Shown in pieces: positions 61,059 to 64,000 of a stretch of DNA of 64,000 bases. Location: assembly GCF_003434305.1 (NCBI RefSeq), contig NZ_QKKX01000062.1, positions 1 to 64,000 of the forward strand, in the 5' to 3' direction. Source of the DNA: Micromonospora sp. MW-13. GTDB taxonomy: Bacteria; Actinomycetota; Actinomycetes; Mycobacteriales; Micromonosporaceae. Position 1 is the stretch's first letter. The number at the start of each line of letters is the position of its first letter. A model generated the notes under the pieces. It did not search any database and had not been told where the DNA came from. It worked only from the letters and a program-made list of their open reading frames with translations. Both the position numbers and the translations under genes were made by a program.

Positions 61059-61989
61059 AGACGTGCTCCTTGGCGGTCGCCGGGTCCGGGTACGACACGG
61101 CGCGGGCGGCGGTGACGGCGGCCTCGATCTCGTCGGCGACCTCGGCGTCGATGGCGTCGAGCCGGGCGGCCAGCCCGGCGTCGGCGGCCCGGCGGATGCG
61201 GGCCAGCGGTTCGCGCTCGCGGGCGGCGGCGATCTCGCCGGCCGGGCGGTAGTGCTGCGCGTCGCCGCTGTAGTGGCCGACGAGGCGCTCGGTCATCGCC
61301 TCCACGATGGACGGCCCGGAGCCCTCGCGGGCCCGGTCCACGGCCTCGGCCACCGCCTCGGCGACGGCGTCGGGGTCGTTGCCGTCGACCACCCGGCCGG
61401 GCAGGCCGTAACCGGCGGCCCGCTCGGCGAGCTGCCGGACCCGCACCATGTCCTCGATCCGGGACATCTCGGAGTAGACGTTGTTCTCCACCACCAGCAC
61501 CAGCGGCAGGTCGAGCACGGCGGCGAGGTTGAGCGCCTCGTGCACGTTGCCCTGGTTCATCGCGCCGTCGCCGATGCTGACCACCGACACCGCCCCGCTG
61601 CCGGTGCGCTGGGCGGTGAGCGCCGCGCCGGTCGCGATCGGCACCCCGGCGCCCACGATGGAGTTCTCGCCGACGAACCAGCGGCCCGGATCCGACAGGT
61701 ACGGCGAGGCAGCGCGTCCGCCGCACAGGGCCGAGTCGCGGCCCATCATCTCGGCGAACAGGCCGGTGAGGTCGACGCCCCGGGCGATCGCCCAGCCGTG
61801 CCCCCGGTAGGTCGCCGTGACGTGGTCCCCGTCGCGCAGCGCCCGGCAGGCGCCGACCGGGACGGCCTCCTGGCCGTTGCACAGGTGGATCGATCCCGGG
61901 ATCTCGCCGGCGTCCTTGAGGGCGGCCAGCCGCTCCTCGAACCGGCGGATCCGGGCCATCAGCCGATAGTCCTCGGGCAGCCCCATCAC
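61051..61989 (-). CDS. 2-oxoacid/acetoin dehydrogenase E1 alpha subunit
   Basis: The protein has 312 residues. The ThDP motif is complete: SIGDGAMNQGNVHEALNLAA, then VLVVENNVYSEMS. The N-terminal half starts EDYRLMARIRRFEERLAAL. With E1 beta it forms an alpha2beta2 enzyme that decarboxylates a 2-oxo acid. It is the first gene of the E1-SDR unit and is divergent from the enolase-superfamily gene. Confidence 0.92.
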   Translation of the reverse strand: MMGLPEDYRLMARIRRFEERLAALKDAGEIPGSIHLCNGQEAVPVGACRALRDGDHVTATYRGHGWAIARGVDLTGLFAEMMGRDSALCGGRAASPYLSDPGRWFVGENSIVGAGVPIATGAALTAQRTGSGAVSVVSIGDGAMNQGNVHEALNLAAVLDLPLVLVVENNVYSEMSRIEDMVRVRQLAERAAGYGLPGRVVDGNDPDAVAEAVAEAVDRAREGSGPSIVEAMTERLVGHYSGDAQHYRPAGEIAAAREREPLARIRRAADAGLAARLDAIDAEVADEIEAAVTAARAVSYPDPATAKEHVYV

Positions 61990-62068
61990 ACCCCCTGAGA
62001 TAATTGAGCCTTATTCCGGCTCGTTGGTTGAGGAGCCTAGACCAGCAGTCCAAGGCTATGGAAGAGTG

Positions 62069-62084
62069 CACAAGCAAGTTTGTG
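62069..62084. promoter_or_regulatory. Inverted repeat CACAA-N6-TTGTG in the divergent promoter
   Basis: The site lies between the E1 alpha and enolase-superfamily genes, 33 bp before the latter. It could bind the regulator at 57919 or another regulator of this module. The arms are short, so it is only a candidate. Confidence 0.4.
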
Positions 62085-62116
62085 GCCGTTATTGGTCTCT
62101 AATTTGGGGAGCGGGC

Positions 62117-63247
62117 ATGGAGATCGCCGAGGTGGAGTCCGTCGTACGCGGCGACGCGCACTTCGTCCAGTTGCGCACGTCGGACGGGCTGACCGGGGCC
62201 GGCCAGTCCGCCTGCTGGGGGTACCCGACGGCGGTGCACGCCGTGGTGGAGACGTTCCGGCCGTACCTGCTCGGGGCGGACCCCAACCGGATCGAGCACC
62301 ACTGGCACCACCTCTACCGGATGGGGCCGTTCCGCGGCTCGGTGCTCACCGCCGCCGTCTCCGCCGTCGACCTGGCCCTGTGGGACCTGCTGGGCAAGCG
62401 GCTCGGCGTGCCGGTGTGGCAGCTGCTCGGCGGCCGGGTGCGCGACCGGATCCGGCTGCACCTGCTGCTGGGCGGCACCGGGGCGCAGGCCCTCGCGGCC
62501 CAGGCCGCCACAGCCGTCGCCGACGGCTTCACCGCCGTGAAGTTCGACCCGCTGCCGGCCGACTACGGCGACGTGTCGCTGGCCCGCCTCGTCGCCGAGA
62601 CCGAGGCCACCACGGCGGCGGTGCGCGACACCGTCGGCCCGGACGTCGACCTGCTCGTCGAGCTGCACCGCAAGCTCACCCCGTTGCAGGCCACGGCCGT
62701 CGTGCCGGCGCTGGCCCGGCACCACCCGCTGCTGGTGGAGGACCCGATCCAGATCGACAGCGTGAGCAGCCAGGCCGAGGTGGCCCGCCGGGCGCTCGGC
62801 GTGCCGATGGCCAACGGGGAACGGCTGCACACCATCTGGGAGTTCAAGGAGTTGCTCGCCCAGGGCGGCGCCCAGTACGTCCGGCCCGACGTCGGGCTGG
62901 CCGGCGGGCTCAGCCACGGCCGGAAGATCGCCGCGCTGGCCGAGGCGCACCACGCGGCCGTGGTCAGCCACAACTGCCTCGGCCCGCTGCTGACCATGGC
63001 CTCGGTGCAGCTCGACACGGTCATCCCGAACTTCGTCACCCAGGAGTACTCGCCGCTGGACGACCGGCTCGCCGACGGGCCGGCGCGGGCCTGCGTCCGC
63101 CGCGAGGGCGGGTTCCTGCCGGTGCCGCAGGACCCGGGGCTGGGCGTGACGCTCGACCTGACCGACGAGACCCCGCTGGACCTGACCGGCCGGCCGCTGA
63201 CCCGGATCCCGCTGCGCGCGGACGGCTCGGTCGCGTACGCGGTCTGA
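62117..63247 (+). CDS. Enolase-superfamily sugar-acid dehydratase (mandelate racemase-like)
   Basis: The protein has 376 residues from an ATG at 62117. It has the barrel motifs AVKFDPLPADYGD (Lys), DLLVELHRKLTP (Asp/Glu ligands), LVEDPIQIDS and ANGERLHT, and a C-terminal SHNCLGPLLTMAS with the catalytic His. This fits the galactonate/fuconate dehydratase type that removes water from aldonic acids to give 2-keto-3-deoxy acids. The product may feed the SDR and E1 proteins encoded opposite. Confidence 0.9.
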   Translation: MEIAEVESVVRGDAHFVQLRTSDGLTGAGQSACWGYPTAVHAVVETFRPYLLGADPNRIEHHWHHLYRMGPFRGSVLTAAVSAVDLALWDLLGKRLGVPVWQLLGGRVRDRIRLHLLLGGTGAQALAAQAATAVADGFTAVKFDPLPADYGDVSLARLVAETEATTAAVRDTVGPDVDLLVELHRKLTPLQATAVVPALARHHPLLVEDPIQIDSVSSQAEVARRALGVPMANGERLHTIWEFKELLAQGGAQYVRPDVGLAGGLSHGRKIAALAEAHHAAVVSHNCLGPLLTMASVQLDTVIPNFVTQEYSPLDDRLADGPARACVRREGGFLPVPQDPGLGVTLDLTDETPLDLTGRPLTRIPLRADGSVAYAV

Positions 63248-63254
63248 CGGCGGG

Positions 63255-63300
63255 CACCGCGACGGCCCGGCGGGAAGGTTCCCGCCGGGCCGTCGCGGTG
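63255..63300. terminator. 22-bp hairpin between dehydratase and mutarotase genes
   Basis: CACCGCGACGGCCCGGCGGG plus AA pairs perfectly with the following arm around a GG centre. It serves the convergent dehydratase and rhamnose mutarotase genes. Confidence 0.88.
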
Positions 63301-63312
63301 CGTTCGCGCCCG

Positions 63313-63663
63313 TCACGGCGGCGGGTGCCCCGGGTGGTGGAACACCGGGTACGCCCACAGCGGCTCGCCGTCGGCGTCGGCGATCTCGGCGAACAGCCCG
63401 GCCAGCGACGCCGTCCACCGGGCCTGCACGTCGGAGGAGCCGGTGACCGCGCCGGCGTGGGCGTGGCCCCACCGGGTGCGCAGCACGCAGATCAGCAGCA
63501 GGTCGCGCCGGTAGATGTGGTAGTCGTAGATCCCCGCCTCGTCGAGCAACGCGGACAGCTCCGGCCACACCCGGGCGTGCCGGCGCTCGTACTCGGCCTC
63601 CGCGCCGGGGCGCAGCCGGTACAGGTGGCACACCTGCTCCCCCGGCCCGGCGCCCCCGCTCAC
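63313..63663 (-). CDS. L-rhamnose mutarotase (RhaM) family protein
   Basis: The protein has 116 residues. It has the family segments HLYRLRPGAEAEYERRHARV WPELSALLDEAGI and YDYHIYRRDLLLICVLRT, with the conserved His in the first and the end PLWAYPVFHHP. The enzyme interconverts the anomers of L-rhamnose or related deoxysugars. It lies just downstream of a sugar ABC permease. This supports a deoxysugar diet for the module. Confidence 0.9.
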   Translation of the reverse strand: MSGGAGPGEQVCHLYRLRPGAEAEYERRHARVWPELSALLDEAGIYDYHIYRRDLLLICVLRTRWGHAHAGAVTGSSDVQARWTASLAGLFAEIADADGEPLWAYPVFHHPGHPPP

Positions 63664-63753
63664 CGGGCCCTCCGCCCGGCCGCGCAGATCGCGACGCCGC
63701 CGGGCCGAGGGTCGATCCCGGTCACCGGCCGACCCCGGTCACTGCCGGCCCGG

Positions 63754-64000
63754 TCACTTGCCGGAGCCGGCGAGCGCGCCCGAGACGAGCTGCCGCTGGA
63801 AGACGAGGTAGATGACCAGCACCGGCAGCAGGGCGACGATCAGGCCGGCGCTGACCAACGGCACCGACACGTCGTACTGGCCGCTGAGCAGGGAGACGCC
63901 GACCATCAGCGTCTTGCTGTCCGAGCCGCCCATGATGACCAGGGGCAGCAGCAGGTCGTTCCACATCCAGACGAAGTTGAAGATGGCCAGCGCCGCGAGG
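63754..64000 (-). CDS. Sugar ABC transporter permease, C-terminal part (window edge)
   Basis: Only the last 82 codons are present; the 5' end lies beyond the window. The sequence MWNDLLLPLVIMGGSDSKTL and the ending LVFQRQLVSGALAGSGK are typical of MalG/MsmG-type permeases of CUT1 sugar importers. It is read in the same direction as the rhamnose mutarotase gene. Confidence 0.9.
   Translation of the reverse strand, partial: LAALAIFNFVWMWNDLLLPLVIMGGSDSKTLMVGVSLLSGQYDVSVPLVSAGLIVALLPVLVIYLVFQRQLVSGALAGSGK

Noticed and set aside
1..64000. tRNA, rRNA or replication origin
   Set aside because: I looked for T-loop motifs, rRNA-like blocks and DnaA-box clusters by eye and saw none that stand up; a tRNA scan would be needed to exclude a missed gene.

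Overview
The window is a stretch of a high-GC actinomycete chromosome. Gene content and style (GTG/TTG starts, ATGA overlaps, CsoR copper genes, a DivIVA-domain gene next to an XRE regulator) fit Micromonospora or a close relative. That assignment is my reading of the proteins, not a database result.

Positions 1-16830 hold a complete type I-C CRISPR-Cas locus with two arrays. Array 1 (44 repeats in view, running off the left edge) and array 2 (56 repeats) share a 37-bp repeat and are read leftward. Each has an AT-richer leader on its right side and a cas2 gene just beyond it. The operon cas5c-cas8c-cas7-cas4-cas1-cas2 and the separate cas3 lie between the arrays on the minus strand. Array 2 has its own copy of the leader and of cas2 (85 of 96 residues identical) but no cas1.

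The most striking signal is in the 0.7-kb gap between cas5c and cas3. A lone CRISPR-repeat-like element carries a hairpin followed by the exact 11-nt crRNA handle and a spacer-like tract. The first 16 nt of that tract match, at 13 positions, a site about 70 bp away that is preceded by TTC, the usual I-C PAM. Two of the three mismatches fall at positions 6 and 12, which Cascade leaves unpaired. The target overlaps promoter-like sequences facing both the cas operon and a small membrane-protein gene. This looks like a CreR-type autoregulatory RNA or a CreTA-type RNA antitoxin. The arrays also hold two spacer pairs that target homologous coding sequences, and a repeat mutation copied through the four leader-proximal repeats.

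Positions 16831-28100 are an accessory region of regulators (GntR, DivIVA-domain, XRE, HTH), a possible surface protein pair (membrane protein plus WD40 lipoprotein), an MFS exporter, and decayed genes (macro domain, HxlR, DsbA-like). Positions 28102-34592 are a CsoR-controlled copper island: two CsoR repressors, two HMA chaperones, a CopA ATPase, a secreted His-rich protein and an MFS exporter, with several CsoR-like boxes. It is followed by an IS630 remnant, two MerR genes with 19-bp-spaced promoters, and gene fragments.

Positions 38667-44553 carry a pterin/flavin-like cluster (GTP cyclohydrolase II, RibD-type reductase, PTPS-like enzyme, glycosyltransferase, methyltransferase, dehydrogenase, CDP-alcohol transferase). 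Positions 44684-50105 hold an ABC uptake system with two hydrolases and an XRE-cupin regulator. Positions 50218-55841 hold membrane and envelope functions. Positions 55996-64000 hold a carbohydrate or deoxysugar-acid module: glycosidase-like protein, YciI, regulator, SDR, E1 alpha/beta, enolase-superfamily dehydratase, rhamnose mutarotase and a sugar ABC permease cut by the window edge.
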